Assembly: GCA_036386415.1 (NCBI GenBank)
Contig: DASVVT010000045.1
Span: 1-34,188 of the forward strand
Reading direction: 5' to 3'
DNA from: DASVVT01 sp036386415
Lineage (GTDB): Bacteria; Acidobacteriota; Blastocatellia; Pyrinomonadales; Pyrinomonadaceae
DNA: 34,188 nt
A model generated the notes under the pieces. It saw nothing but the letters and a program-made list of their open reading frames with translations. It did no database searches and was not told where the DNA came from. This document shows, piece after piece, positions 23,577 through 32,989 of this stretch (position 1 is the stretch's first letter; each line of letters starts with the position of its first letter). Made by a program: the position numbers and the translations under genes.

Positions 23577-25070
23577 CTAACCGCACACCAGCTCGACCAG
23601 CGTGCGCACGCCCGTTCCCGTTGATCCTTTGGGCGCGTGTGGCTGCGGGTCGTCGTACCAGGATGTGCCCGCGATGTCCAGATGCACCCACGGAGTATCG
23701 GCGGCGAATTTGCTGAGCAGAAGGGCTGCGGCGGTCGCGTCCGGGCGACCGCCGTAATTCTTGAAATCGGCGATGTCACTCTCGATACGCTTCTTGTAGT
23801 CGTCGCTGACGGGCATCCGCCACACTGGCTCGCCCGCGCGCGTGGCCGCCGCCTCGACCTGCCTGGCCCAGTCATCGTTATTGCTGAAGAGACCCGCGCG
23901 GTGATCGCCGAGCGCGACGACTATCGAGCCGGTGAGCGTCGCCAGATCGACAATGCGTTCTGCGCCGAGCTGGCGCGCGTAGGCTATGCCGTCGACGAGA
24001 ACGAGGCGGCCTTCGGCGTCCGTATCGACGACTTCGATGGTATAACCGGCGAGGGTTTTGACGATGTCGCCGGGTTTGATGGCGCGTCCAGAAGGCATGT
24101 TCTCGGCGGAAGGGACGATGGCGACGACCGCTCGCTGCGGCTTGAGTTGCGCGATAGCCCGTAGCGCCGCAAGCGCTGCTGCGCCTCCGGCCATGTCGGT
24201 CTTCATCTCGTACATATCCAGCCCGTGTTTGATCGAGATGCCGCCCGTGTCGAACGTGATCCCTTTGCCGACAAACGCCCATAGCCCACCCACGCGCGCG
24301 CCCTCCGGTTCATAGCTCAGCACGATCAGAGCGGGTTCTTCGTTCGAGCCCTGGCCGACGCCCTGAAGGCCGCCCATGCCGCGCGCGCGTATCTCGTCTG
24401 CATCGAGGGATTCGACGCGAAGCCCGACGCTTGCGGCCATCTCTGCGGCGCGTCGCGCAAACTCTCGCGGCGGGAGGCTGCCGCCCGGTTCATCTGCGAG
24501 TGCGCGCGCCCAGTTCACAGATTCGGCGACGATGCGCCCGCGCTCCACCTCCCCCTCGATCCCACCCGCGTGCCCCGAAACGATGATCGTGAGCCGTTCG
24601 AGGACGGGCTTTTCCTCCTCCCGATTTTGATAGAGGCCGCCATCATACAGACCCAGGCATGCCCCTTCGACGACGGCGCGCGTCATACGCTTCTCATCGC
24701 CCGGCGCGGGCAGTATAAAGTAGAGGTGTTTGACGCGAGCATCCTGCGCCTGGCGAGCGGCCATCCCAGAAGCGCGGCTGAGCGCAGGGATGTCGAAATC
24801 AGCGTGCGCTCCGAGTCCGATCAAGAGCAGGCGGCGAGAGCCTCCATGCGCGGCGTCCGTCGCATGCAGCAGGAGAGATGTTCCGTCTTCACCCTTGAAC
24901 TCGCCGTCGCGTATGACTGCCTCGACCGTTTGCCGCGCCGCTTCATCCTCCAGCGCGAGTGAGGGGCACTGTGGCTCGTCCGTGAAGATACAAAATGCGA
25001 CGGCTTCGTTTGCTTGCGGCGGTGGGATCTCTGTGGCTAGCTGGATGGTTAAAGCGTTCCCGTTTTTCAT
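23577..25070 (-). CDS. pepA: Leucyl aminopeptidase (M17, PepA type)
   Basis: 497 residues from the ATG at 25070 (MKNGNALTIQL), where family similarity begins; the frame is open 45 codons further upstream. The C-terminal catalytic domain has GKGITFDTGGISIK (metal-binding Lys and Asp), MKTDMAGGAA, NMPSGRAIKPGD and DTDAEGRLVLVDG, the last a variant of NTDAEGRL with Asp at the first position. These supply the two-metal site and the catalytic Lys/Arg. The N-terminal Macro-like domain (residues 10-160) is typical. The enzyme trims N-terminal residues from peptides and can bind DNA in E. coli. No Shine-Dalgarno is seen at the chosen start. It is divergent from the 5'-nucleotidase gene. Confidence 0.93.
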   Translation of the reverse strand: MKNGNALTIQLATEIPPPQANEAVAFCIFTDEPQCPSLALEDEAARQTVEAVIRDGEFKGEDGTSLLLHATDAAHGGSRRLLLIGLGAHADFDIPALSRASGMAARQAQDARVKHLYFILPAPGDEKRMTRAVVEGACLGLYDGGLYQNREEEKPVLERLTIIVSGHAGGIEGEVERGRIVAESVNWARALADEPGGSLPPREFARRAAEMAASVGLRVESLDADEIRARGMGGLQGVGQGSNEEPALIVLSYEPEGARVGGLWAFVGKGITFDTGGISIKHGLDMYEMKTDMAGGAAALAALRAIAQLKPQRAVVAIVPSAENMPSGRAIKPGDIVKTLAGYTIEVVDTDAEGRLVLVDGIAYARQLGAERIVDLATLTGSIVVALGDHRAGLFSNNDDWARQVEAAATRAGEPVWRMPVSDDYKKRIESDIADFKNYGGRPDATAAALLLSKFAADTPWVHLDIAGTSWYDDPQPHAPKGSTGTGVRTLVELVCG

Positions 25071-25201
25071 CTGGATCGTGGGCCCGAGGCCTTCCCTTAC
25101 ACTCGAATAATTTGTGCTTGATTGGCGCGCTCTGCGCGGGCTGAGTATAATGCAAGCCCTTGAGACTCGACTAGGCGCGGCTGCCCCCGGCGTTGGATTC
25201 T

Positions 25202-25275
25202 CCACAGAGAGTTGAGATGAAATGACACCTGCGTCACATCAAAGGCTCAAAGTTTTCTCTCTGTGTCTGCGGTGT
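25202..25275. repeat. Degenerate R8-like repeat
   Basis: CCACAGAGAGTTGAGATGAAA resembles the flank and end of the R8 copy at 32704-32805, and CTCTGTGTCTGCGGTG (from about 25259) is its other arm. The interior is lost. It sits between pepA and the 5'-nucleotidase. Confidence 0.5.
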
Positions 25276-25361
25276 CTTACCGGTTAATTCTTGAAGTCCG
25301 TTTGAGAAGGTGGTGCTGTGACGCTTTATCTCTCGAAACTTTCCTCGGAGGATACCTCCAG

Positions 25362-26918
25362 ATGATCTTAACTTGTGGGCCGCGTCGCGCGGTGCTCGTC
25401 CTGATGTGCACGCTGATGTTGGCCGCCGTAGCGACCACCGCGCAGACCACAGACAAGCGGACGGTGCAGGTGACGCTTTTGCAGGTGAACGACGTATACC
25501 AGTTTGTGCCCGTCGATAATGGTATGCGCGGCGGCCTGGCGCGCATCCTCACCTTGAGAAAAAGGATCGCCGCGCAATCGCGCCACACGCTCCTGCTCCT
25601 GAGCGGCGACACGATCTCGCCTTCGGTCGAATCGAATACCTACAAGGGGCAGCAGATGATCGACGCCTGGAACGCCGTCGGCCTCGACTATTCCGTCTTC
25701 GGCAACCATGAATTCGATTTCGGGCCGGACGTGCTGCGCGAGCGCATCAAGGAGTCGCGCTTCGGGTGGCTCGGCGCAAACGTCGTCGATAAAAGGACGG
25801 GCAAGCCTTTCGGCGACACGCCGCCTTTCGTGATACGCGAATTCGATGGCGTGCGTGTCGGCCTCATCGGTCTGGTGCTGCCGGAAACGAAGAGCACTTC
25901 GCGGCCTGGGCCGGACGTGGATTTTCTAGACGTCTGTGAGACGGCTGGGCGGATCGTGCCGCAGATTCGCGCCAGCGGCGCACAGGTCGTCATCGGCCTC
26001 ACGCACCTCTCCATGAGAGAGGACAAGGAGTTGGCGCGCTGCGCCGATCTGGATGTCATCATCGGCGGGCACGAGCACACGCTGCTTCAGTCTCTGGCGG
26101 TGCGCACGCCGATCTTCAAGATGACGGCGGACGCGCGCGAGATGGCGCGCATTACACTGAACATAGACGCGTCGAGCGGCAAGCTTCAGAGCATGGACTG
26201 GGAAGTGATCCCTGTCACCAGGGAGATTCCAGAAGACCCGCAGTTTGCTTCCGTCACAAATAAATACAAGAAGATTTTGACGGAACTGGCGCAGCGCGTC
26301 GGCCACACGGACGTGCTTCTGGATGCGCGCTCGGAAGCGAGCCGGTCGCGCGAAACCAACGTCGGCTCATTCGTCGCAGATGCTTTTCGCAAAGCGACCA
26401 GTGCGGATGTGGCGCTCGTCAACGGAGGCTCGATTCGCGCCGACATCACGATCAATCCGGGCGACCTTACCAGGCGCGATGTGCTCTCGATCCTGCCCTT
26501 CGCCAATCCGGTTGTGAAGCTGGAAGTGACGGGCGCGACCTTGCGCGCGGCGCTCGAACATGGCGTCAGCCGCAGCGCAGAGGACAAAGAACCTGGACGC
26601 TTCCCGCAAGTCTCCGGCCTGCGCTTCACCTTTGACGCCCGCCGTAGCCCCGGCTCCCGCCTTCTTGAAGTGACCGTCAACGGGCAACCGCTCGACGACA
26701 GGAAGACCTATACGCTTGCGACCAGCACGTTCGTGGCCGTCGATGGCGGCGACGGCTACACGATGTTCAAGGGGGCTAGATTTTTAATCAAGCCGGAGCA
26801 GGGACAGCCTGCGCCCGAAGTCTTGAGAAGAGCGATCTCCTCAGTCAGATCAATCGCCCCACTGACGGACGGAAGAATCAAGCGAATTGATGAAAGCAAG
26901 GGAGCAGAAGAAAAGTAG
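25362..26918 (+). CDS. Secreted 5'-nucleotidase / UshA-like metallophosphatase
   Basis: 518 residues from the ATG at 25362 (MILTCGPRRAVLVLMC..., signal peptide to about QTTD); a longer frame from 25263 is less likely because a GGAGG lies 10 bases before this ATG. The metallophosphatase domain has SGDTISPS, GNHEFDFG, THLSMREDKELA and GGHEHT. The canonical NDxH motif is NDVY here, with Tyr in place of the first His, a variant I recall in a subgroup of the family. The C-terminal 5'-nucleotidase domain has NVGSFVADAF, NGGSIRADI and the substrate-clamp region. It hydrolyses nucleotides in the periplasm. The last bases of the stop codon (TAG) are already repeat R1. The 291 bases before it hold the R8 fragment. 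Confidence 0.9.
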   Translation: MILTCGPRRAVLVLMCTLMLAAVATTAQTTDKRTVQVTLLQVNDVYQFVPVDNGMRGGLARILTLRKRIAAQSRHTLLLLSGDTISPSVESNTYKGQQMIDAWNAVGLDYSVFGNHEFDFGPDVLRERIKESRFGWLGANVVDKRTGKPFGDTPPFVIREFDGVRVGLIGLVLPETKSTSRPGPDVDFLDVCETAGRIVPQIRASGAQVVIGLTHLSMREDKELARCADLDVIIGGHEHTLLQSLAVRTPIFKMTADAREMARITLNIDASSGKLQSMDWEVIPVTREIPEDPQFASVTNKYKKILTELAQRVGHTDVLLDARSEASRSRETNVGSFVADAFRKATSADVALVNGGSIRADITINPGDLTRRDVLSILPFANPVVKLEVTGATLRAALEHGVSRSAEDKEPGRFPQVSGLRFTFDARRSPGSRLLEVTVNGQPLDDRKTYTLATSTFVAVDGGDGYTMFKGARFLIKPEQGQPAPEVLRRAISSVRSIAPLTDGRIKRIDESKGAEEK

Positions 26919-27039
26919 ACAGTAGTCAGTAGGAAAAACAGAGCACGTACGCTCTGTTGCCTACTCTGACTGAGAGGCTCACTATGAAAATACATCAACC
27001 GATTTTCTTTTCTACTGGCTACTGACTACTGTCTACTGA
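26915..27039. repeat. R1 heptamer-bounded element, copy 2
   Basis: Left arm GTAGACA-GTAGTCA-GTAGG (26915-26933), right arm CTACTGG-CTACTGA-CTACTGT-CTACTGA (27012-27039). The core has a CAGAGC/GCTCTG hairpin and the shared segment seen in copy 1. It runs opposite to copies 1 and 3. Bases 26916-26918 are the stop codon of the gene on the left; the ATG on the right is two bases away. Confidence 0.93.
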
Positions 27040-27041
27040 TT

Positions 27042-27539
27042 ATGCTTTTCGATGATCCTCAGAGTGCGGCGAGACGGGAAGCGATGGAGCTGTTTCAGCG
27101 CGCCTATGAGTCGCAGCAGGCTCAAGATTACGAAGAGGCGATAGAGCTATACAAGCGTTCCATCGCGACCTATCCGACCGCCGAGGCGCATACCTTTCTG
27201 GGCTGGGTCTACAGCTTTCAGGAGCGTTATGACGAAGCCATCGAGCAATGCCGCGAAGCGATCCGCGTAGACGAAACCCTGGGCAATCCCTACAACGACA
27301 TCGGCAGCTATCTGATCGCGAAGGGCGATTTGTGGGCTTGCGTGCGCTGGTTCAAGCGAGCGCTCAGTGCGCCGCGCTACGAATCCTATGCCTTCCCGCA
27401 TTTCAATCTCGGGCGCATCTACGAGATGCGCGGACGCCCGCTCGATGCCATCCGTCACTACGGTCTCGCGCTCGCCGAGCAGCCCACGTTCACGCAAGCG
27501 ACCACTGCGCTGCGCCGTCTACAGGCGCGCCTGAACTGA
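27042..27539 (+). CDS. TPR-repeat protein
   Basis: 165 residues, cytoplasmic, built of about three and a half tetratricopeptide repeats: AMELFQRAYESQQAQDYEEAIELYKRSIATYP (residues 15-46), AHTFLGWVYSFQERYDEAIEQCREAIRVDE (49-78), a third with RWFKRAL, and PHFNLGRIYEMRGRPLDAIRHYGLALAEQP (about 121-150). It is likely a protein-interaction scaffold. The ATG is two bases after the R1 heptamers and has no Shine-Dalgarno; ATG 27084 (MELFQ) is an alternative. It precedes the first ABC permease by 90 bases on the same strand, so the two may be co-transcribed. Confidence 0.88.
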   Translation: MLFDDPQSAARREAMELFQRAYESQQAQDYEEAIELYKRSIATYPTAEAHTFLGWVYSFQERYDEAIEQCREAIRVDETLGNPYNDIGSYLIAKGDLWACVRWFKRALSAPRYESYAFPHFNLGRIYEMRGRPLDAIRHYGLALAEQPTFTQATTALRRLQARLN

Positions 27540-27629
27540 TGTGCGCGCAGGCTGTGAAACTTCTGCGCATTGTGCGCGTAACTATATTCCAGGGTACAGA
27601 AATCATCAGTTCTGGTGGCGGTCACTCCG

Positions 27630-28852
<1,223 letters not shown>

Positions 28853-28856
<4 letters not shown>

Positions 28857-28994
28857 ACAGTAGACAGTAGTCAGTAGCCAGTAGAAAAGAAAAGCGGTTG
28901 ATGCTTTTGGTATTGATCATTTAATCCATAGTAGTCAGCAAAGAGTGCCACACAGTTTTTCCTACTGGCTACTGACTACTGTCTACTGTCTACT
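28853..28994. repeat. R1 heptamer-bounded element, copy 3
   Basis: Left arm GTAGACA x2, GTAGTCA, GTAGCCA, GTAG (28853-28884); right arm CTACTGG, CTACTGA, CTACTGT x2, CTACT (28962-28994). The core ('GAAAAGAAAAGCGGTTGATG') matches the complement of copy 2. Copies 2 and 3 are inverted relative to each other and enclose the TPR and permease-1 genes. Bases 28854-28856 are a stop codon. Confidence 0.94.
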
Positions 28995-29004
28995 CCCTAA
29001 AGCC

Positions 29005-30273
29005 ATGAAGTTATTTCGCACAGACCTTTACGAAAACCTGTGGATGGCGCTGGACACGCTCTGGCAGCATAAGCTGCGTTCGTTTTTGACAATTCTCGGC
29101 GTGGTGATCGGCACGATGACGGTGATCGTGATCGCGGCGTTTGTCTCAGGCATAGACGCGCGCGTGTCGAAGGAGATTGAGTCGTTCGGGACGAACTCGA
29201 TTTACGCTTACAGGTTTGATCCCGGCTTCAACTTCAACCCGTCGGCTGAAGAGCGTATGCGAAAGCCGCTCAGTTATGAGGATGCGCTGGCGATCCAGGG
29301 GGAGTGTCCGTCGGTCATCCACGTCGCGCCCTTCATGTCGCCGGTGGACTTCACCGCAGGCCCCTTCACGGAGCGCGTCAACGTGCGTCACCGTGAAATC
29401 GAGATGACTAACGCGACTGTCCAGGCCACGCTGCCCGCGTATTTCAGGATGGGGGTGACGACGATTGCCGAAGGTCGCCACTTCACTGATGAAGAGAACG
29501 CGCTGCGTGCCGATGTCGTCGTGATAGGCCGCGACGTGGCGAATGTTCTCTTTCCCTTCACGGGCGCGCTTGATCGAAAGATCATGATCGACGGACGCGA
29601 CTATCGCGTCATCGGCATCCTGACCGAACGCGAGACTTTCCTGGTCGGCGCGGAAGACCCGAATAACGAGAATAAGGCTGTCTACCTGCCTTACTTAACG
29701 CTCCAAAAACTCTACCCCGATGTGAAAGACAATTTCATCATGGCTCAAGCCCGCCCCGGCCAGATGAAACAGGCCGTCGAAGAGGTGCGGGAGGTTTTAC
29801 GAAGAAGAAGAAGAGTGCCCTTCGACAAACCGGACAATTTCGGCCTCTCCTCCTCGGATCAAATCATAGAGCAGTTCGGTGCGATCACGGGCGGCGTCTT
29901 CGCTTTGATGGTCGCCATCTCCAGCGTCGGACTTTTAATCGGAGGCATCGGCGTGATGAATATCATGCTCGTCTCTGTCACGGAAAGGACGAAAGAGATA
30001 GGCATTCGCAAAGCGATTGGCGCGCGACGGCGCGACATCATCCTGCAATTCCTCATTGAAGCCGCCACGTTGACGGGGCTCGGCGGCGTGTTGGGCATCA
30101 TGATGGGTTCCATCATCGCCCTGCTGATCCAGACCATCATGCCGACTTACATACCGCTCTGGTCGCCTCTGGTTGGCTTCGGCGTTTCCGTCACGCTTGG
30201 AGTGGGCTTCGGTCTGTGGCCTGCCTGGAAGGCTGCGCGGCTCAACCCGATTGAAGCGCTGAGATACGAATAG
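29005..30273 (+). CDS. MacB/FtsX-type ABC permease, copy 2
   Basis: 422 residues from ATG 29005 (MKLFRTDLYENLWMALDTL); an apparent extension to 28945 is translated repeat. It has the same MacB layout as the gene on its left: an identical 20-base stretch encodes KLRSFLT, MacB_PCD, and VSVTERTKEIGIRKAIGARRRDII before the last TM helices; it ends LNPIEALRYE. The two are diverged paralogues, perhaps forming a heterodimer (inference), with the ATPase encoded elsewhere. Typical exports are peptides, lipoproteins or macrolides; the substrate is unknown. No Shine-Dalgarno precedes the ATG, ten bases after the R1 element. The TAG stop begins the next palindrome. Confidence 0.92.
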   Translation: MKLFRTDLYENLWMALDTLWQHKLRSFLTILGVVIGTMTVIVIAAFVSGIDARVSKEIESFGTNSIYAYRFDPGFNFNPSAEERMRKPLSYEDALAIQGECPSVIHVAPFMSPVDFTAGPFTERVNVRHREIEMTNATVQATLPAYFRMGVTTIAEGRHFTDEENALRADVVVIGRDVANVLFPFTGALDRKIMIDGRDYRVIGILTERETFLVGAEDPNNENKAVYLPYLTLQKLYPDVKDNFIMAQARPGQMKQAVEEVREVLRRRRRVPFDKPDNFGLSSSDQIIEQFGAITGGVFALMVAISSVGLLIGGIGVMNIMLVSVTERTKEIGIRKAIGARRRDIILQFLIEAATLTGLGGVLGIMMGSIIALLIQTIMPTYIPLWSPLVGFGVSVTLGVGFGLWPAWKAARLNPIEALRYE

Positions 30274-30330
30274 AACGTCAATCGTCAACGGAAAAAGAGA
30301 AGCGGTTCGTCGATTCACGATGGACGTTCT
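30271..30330. repeat. CGTCAAT palindrome (R4)
   Basis: AGAACGTCAATCGT (from 30272) pairs with ACGATGGACGTTCT (to 30330) with one mismatch. The preceding TAG (30271-30273) is the permease stop. Confidence 0.75.
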
Positions 30331-30356
30331 TCACTCTTATACCAGGTTGCAAGGTA

Positions 30357-30460
30357 AAAGAAGGCCATTAACGATCTACGAAATCACACGAAAGGGCACG
30401 AAATAGCCTGTCTTCGTGTCGTTTCGTGTTGCTTCGTGGATCGTCTCCCGCCTCTCTTTT
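30357..30460. repeat. ACGAAACGACACGAA palindrome (R6), copy 3
   Basis: AAAGAAGGCC and ACGATCTACGAAATCACACG on the left; CGTTTCGTGTTGCTTCGTGG, ATCGTCTCCCGCC and CTTTT on the right. It matches copies 1 and 2 in ends and inner words. Its right end touches the stop codon (30460-30462, minus strand) of the thioesterase. Confidence 0.88.
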
Positions 30461-30852
30461 CAGTGCAATTCACTCTTATCTATCTTAACTTTTTGGCGGT
30501 TCTCATCGACGGCGACGTAGATGACCTCTGCCTCTGTGACGCGGACACGATTCTGGCTTGTGCCGCCGTGGCGCTCGGCTTCGACGACGACGCGCACGGT
30601 GATAGAAGTTGTGCCGATGCGCAGGGTCTCGGCATAGAAGCTGACGAGATCGCCGACGAAGACGGGTTGGTGGAAGATGACTTCGCGCATGGCGACCGTC
30701 ACGAGGCGCTCCACCTTGGTGCGCCTGTGCGCTTCTATCGCCCCGGCCATGTCTATGTAGCTCAGGATGACGCCGCCAAAGATCGTGCCCTGCGAGTTGG
30801 TGTCGCGCGGCAGCAGCGTGATGCGTATCGCCGGATCGGTGTAAGAGTTCAT
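30460..30852 (-). CDS. Acyl-CoA thioesterase, hotdog fold (YciA/BFIT-like)
   Basis: 130 residues from ATG 30852 (MNSYTDPAIRI); the frame is open 17 codons further upstream, but that part is translated heptamer repeat. The hotdog signature is LLPRDTNSQGTIFGGVILSYIDMAGAIEAHRRT (residues about 13-44, with the catalytic Asp and the Gly-Gly turn), followed by ERLVTVAMREVIFHQPVFVGDLVSFYAE, also typical. It cleaves acyl-CoA thioesters in the cytoplasm; chain-length preference cannot be read. It follows the alpha/beta hydrolase on the same strand, 51 bases apart, so the pair is probably an operon. No Shine-Dalgarno is visible; a repeat lies six bases upstream of the ATG. Confidence 0.9.
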   Translation of the reverse strand: MNSYTDPAIRITLLPRDTNSQGTIFGGVILSYIDMAGAIEAHRRTKVERLVTVAMREVIFHQPVFVGDLVSFYAETLRIGTTSITVRVVVEAERHGGTSQNRVRVTEAEVIYVAVDENRQKVKIDKSELH

Positions 30853-30858
30853 AAGCAA

Positions 30859-30956
30859 ATGGTGAATTAGGAATGGTGAATGATGAATGAAAAGAAGAAC
30901 CATTCACGTTTTGATTTCGGTCTTTAATTCATCATTCATCATTGCGGCATTCATCA
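30859..30956. repeat. ATGNTGA heptamer element (R3) between two genes
   Basis: ATGGTGA, ATTAGGA, ATGGTGA, ATGATGA (30859-30886) face TTCATCA units (30928-30956). It fills the gap, supplies the last codons of the hydrolase and ends six bases before the thioesterase ATG. Confidence 0.88.
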
Positions 30957-31593
30957 TTTTCCTTTCTGTCCATTCTGTGATGACGCGCTTCATTTCGTCC
31001 AGATGATGGTCGAAGAAGTGGCCTGCGCCCTCGATGATGCTGAGTTGAACGTCTGTGTGTGCCTGAAGCGTGGCTGCCAGGGCGCGCAAAGCTTCAACAT
31101 CGCCGAACTCGTCCCTATCGCCGTGGACGAAGAGGATAGGCTTGCGGCAAGCTTCCAGAAAGGCGAAGTCGTACATGTTGACGGGCGTGCCGATGCCGAT
31201 CAGCCGTGTGACGCGTGCGTCCTTTGCGCCCACTTCCAGGCCGACGCGCGCGCCGAAGGAGAAACCTGCGAGTGTGATGGGCTGGTTCGGGTACTGCTTT
31301 ATCAGGTAATCGAGCGCCGCACGCGCATCGTCGCGCTCGCCGCGCGCTTCGTCGTGCGTGCCCGTGCTCTGCCCGACGCCGCGAAAGTTGATGCGTAACA
31401 CAGTCAGCCCGGCCTCGTTCAAGGCGGCGGCGGCGCGAAAGACCACCTTATTGTGCATCGTGCCGCCGTGCAGCGGGTGCGGATGAAGCACGAGCGCCGC
31501 CCCGCGCGCAAAGGGGCGCACGCGCGTCTCCTTCAGGATCGCTTCCAGGCGACCGTGCGGAGCGGGAATCAGAAGATTGCCAGCCGGATACAT
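30904..31593 (-). CDS. Alpha/beta hydrolase (KANL3/Tex30-like, dienelactone-hydrolase clan)
   Basis: 229 residues. The nucleophile elbow is GFSFGA (Ser near residue 112), the acid is in FVHGDRDEF and the base in GAGHFFDHH. LHPHPLHGGTMHNKVV and RINFRGVGQSTGTHDEARGERDD are signatures of the KANL3/Tex30 group of hydrolases. The substrate is not known. The last 17 or so residues (MMNAAMMNDELKTEIKT) are translated heptamer repeat, so the ancestral protein likely ended near ITEWTERK. It has the ATG at 31593 and is encoded upstream of the thioesterase on the same strand. Confidence 0.88.
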   Translation of the reverse strand: MYPAGNLLIPAPHGRLEAILKETRVRPFARGAALVLHPHPLHGGTMHNKVVFRAAAALNEAGLTVLRINFRGVGQSTGTHDEARGERDDARAALDYLIKQYPNQPITLAGFSFGARVGLEVGAKDARVTRLIGIGTPVNMYDFAFLEACRKPILFVHGDRDEFGDVEALRALAATLQAHTDVQLSIIEGAGHFFDHHLDEMKRVITEWTERKMMNAAMMNDELKTEIKT

Positions 31594-31674
31594 AATTCAG
31601 ATAAGAAACTTACCACAAAGAGACGAAGGCGGGTAAATAGTGAATGGTGGGGTGGTGTCCTGATGTGATTTGTA

Positions 31675-31763
31675 CTCTGTGCAATCTCTGCGTACTCTGT
31701 TGTGAGTGTCTATAGGAGTTCATTCACCACCGCAGACCCGAGAGAACACGGAGGGGGCACAGA
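31675..31763. repeat. CCGCAGACAC palindromic repeat (R8), copy 2
   Basis: CTCTGTGCAATCTCTGCG on the left, CACCACCGCAGACCCGAGAG and GGGGCACAGA on the right. It lies in the 308-bp gap 31594-31901, in which nothing else is recognised. Confidence 0.85.
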
Positions 31764-31901
31764 AGATGAGATGATGCCAGGAGACTACTAATATGCGCCG
31801 GAGCCTATCAGAAAGGCGAAGCGCGGCGGGCAGGGTTGCCACTCGCCGCGCTTTCCAGCCGTCTCATCCAGGTAATCTGCACAATCGTGCGCCTGGCGCG
31901 C

Positions 31902-32393
31902 TCACTTGCCCGGCTCTTTCGAGGCCAGAGACTCCTGCGTCTCTTCCATCTTCTGGGTCGCCTGCTCTGCCTCCGGGATGATCGCCTGCAACGCGCCTAC
32001 AGCCGCGCCCGTCGCCGCGCCAGCGAGCACCTTACCGGCCACCTTTCTCGCCTCTTTGACGATCTTGGACGTTCCTGTCCTTCTGGTGGATTTCTTGCCT
32101 CCTGTCGATTTCTTACTTCCGCCCGCGCCCTTTCGCGAGGCCGCAGATTTTTTCGCGCCCTTCTTACCGCCGCCTGCGCCCTTCGATGAAGTGGAACGCT
32201 TCGCGCCGCCCTTCTGGCCTCCGCTCTTGCCTCCGCCCCGTCGGCTGCCGCCTTTTTTGCTTCCACCACCGGAAGATGCGGCTTTACGGGTCGATTTCTT
32301 CGTCGATTTCTTAGCCGACTTCTTAGCCGACGAAGCCCCCTTGCCACCCCCGCGAGATGCGCCGCCCTTCTTACTCCCTTTTTTCGTTACCAT
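31902..32393 (-). CDS. Lys/Gly-rich histone H1-like nucleoid protein
   Basis: 163 residues from ATG 32393 (MVTKKGSKKGG); AAGGAGG lies nine bases upstream, which decides the start over an 18-codon longer frame. Residues 1-105 are repeats of basic AKKSAKKSTKKSTRK type mixed with Gly/Ser-rich GGSKKGG. The composition matches eukaryotic H1 tails and bacterial histone-H1-like proteins (Hc1, AlgP type). A distinct C-terminal segment (about 106-163) has an amphipathic Ala/Gly-rich helix, KIVKEARKVAGKVLAGAATGAAVGAL, then an acidic Gln-rich tail. It probably binds DNA non-specifically. The C-terminal helix may be for oligomerisation or membranes (inference). No neighbours in the same operon. Confidence 0.8.
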   Translation of the reverse strand: MVTKKGSKKGGASRGGGKGASSAKKSAKKSTKKSTRKAASSGGGSKKGGSRRGGGKSGGQKGGAKRSTSSKGAGGGKKGAKKSAASRKGAGGSKKSTGGKKSTRRTGTSKIVKEARKVAGKVLAGAATGAAVGALQAIIPEAEQATQKMEETQESLASKEPGK

Positions 32394-32453
32394 GCTTGAC
32401 TGCCTCCTTAATGTTATGTTGTCGGACATCAAATGACACCCTATCAAACTGGA

Positions 32454-32470
32454 TTTAGTATGTCACTAAA
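32454..32470. promoter_or_regulatory. 6-5-6 palindrome upstream of the histone-like gene
   Basis: TTTAGT-ATGTC-ACTAAA. It lies about 60 bases before the ATG, where a promoter or operator could be. Speculative. Confidence 0.3.
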
Positions 32471-32703
32471 ATAATAGCCGGAGCGCCGGACGACCGACGG
32501 ACTCTGGCGCGAGCGGGCGCGCGCTGGCTTCCGTACCTGAAATGAAAAGATGTTTTTAGTCATTTTAGATGGGGCTCCTATTCGCCTGCGCCAACTCGGA
32601 CGGAAGCTTTGGAAGCGAGAGCAGTATCCACGCGGCAGGTCTGAAGATCATGCGGTCGGAGAAACTGCACAGCCGTTTCGGTAGTGACCTAAGTTGCTTA
32701 GTG

Positions 32704-32805
32704 CTCTGTGCCGCCTCTCTCGTCCTGCGGTGTCTGCGTTGGTGAACCAATTTTAGAAAAGACTCACCACCGCAGACACCGCAGAACACAGAGGGGGGCA
32801 CAGAG
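32704..32805. repeat. CCGCAGACAC palindromic repeat (R8), copy 3
   Basis: CTCTGTGCC at the left, GGGCACAGAG at the right, inner CTGCGGTGTCTGCG and CACCACCGCAGACACCGCAG. The 596-bp gap 32394-32989 otherwise holds the ribosome binding site at 32404-32408 (AAGGAGG on the minus strand) and the small palindrome at 32454-32470. Confidence 0.9.
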
Positions 32806-32989
32806 AGTTGAGTTGAAACCCCAGACGCTACAGCCGTTTCTAACTTGAAAGGCCATTGGCTTTAGCGTAGTATGCTCGGCTGTCAGGACTCTGCTTTTGA
32901 CATCCAACTCGCAGCTTCAATTTGCTGCCCGCGCAGTTTATCATTCTCTTCCTGCTGCCTCCCGGAGTTGAAAGGAATTCAGGCTCATC

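Noticed and set aside
28945..29004. N-terminal extension of the second permease (YWLLTTVYCLL)
   Set aside because: It is the translated right arm of R1; the family start is MKLFRTDLY at 29005.
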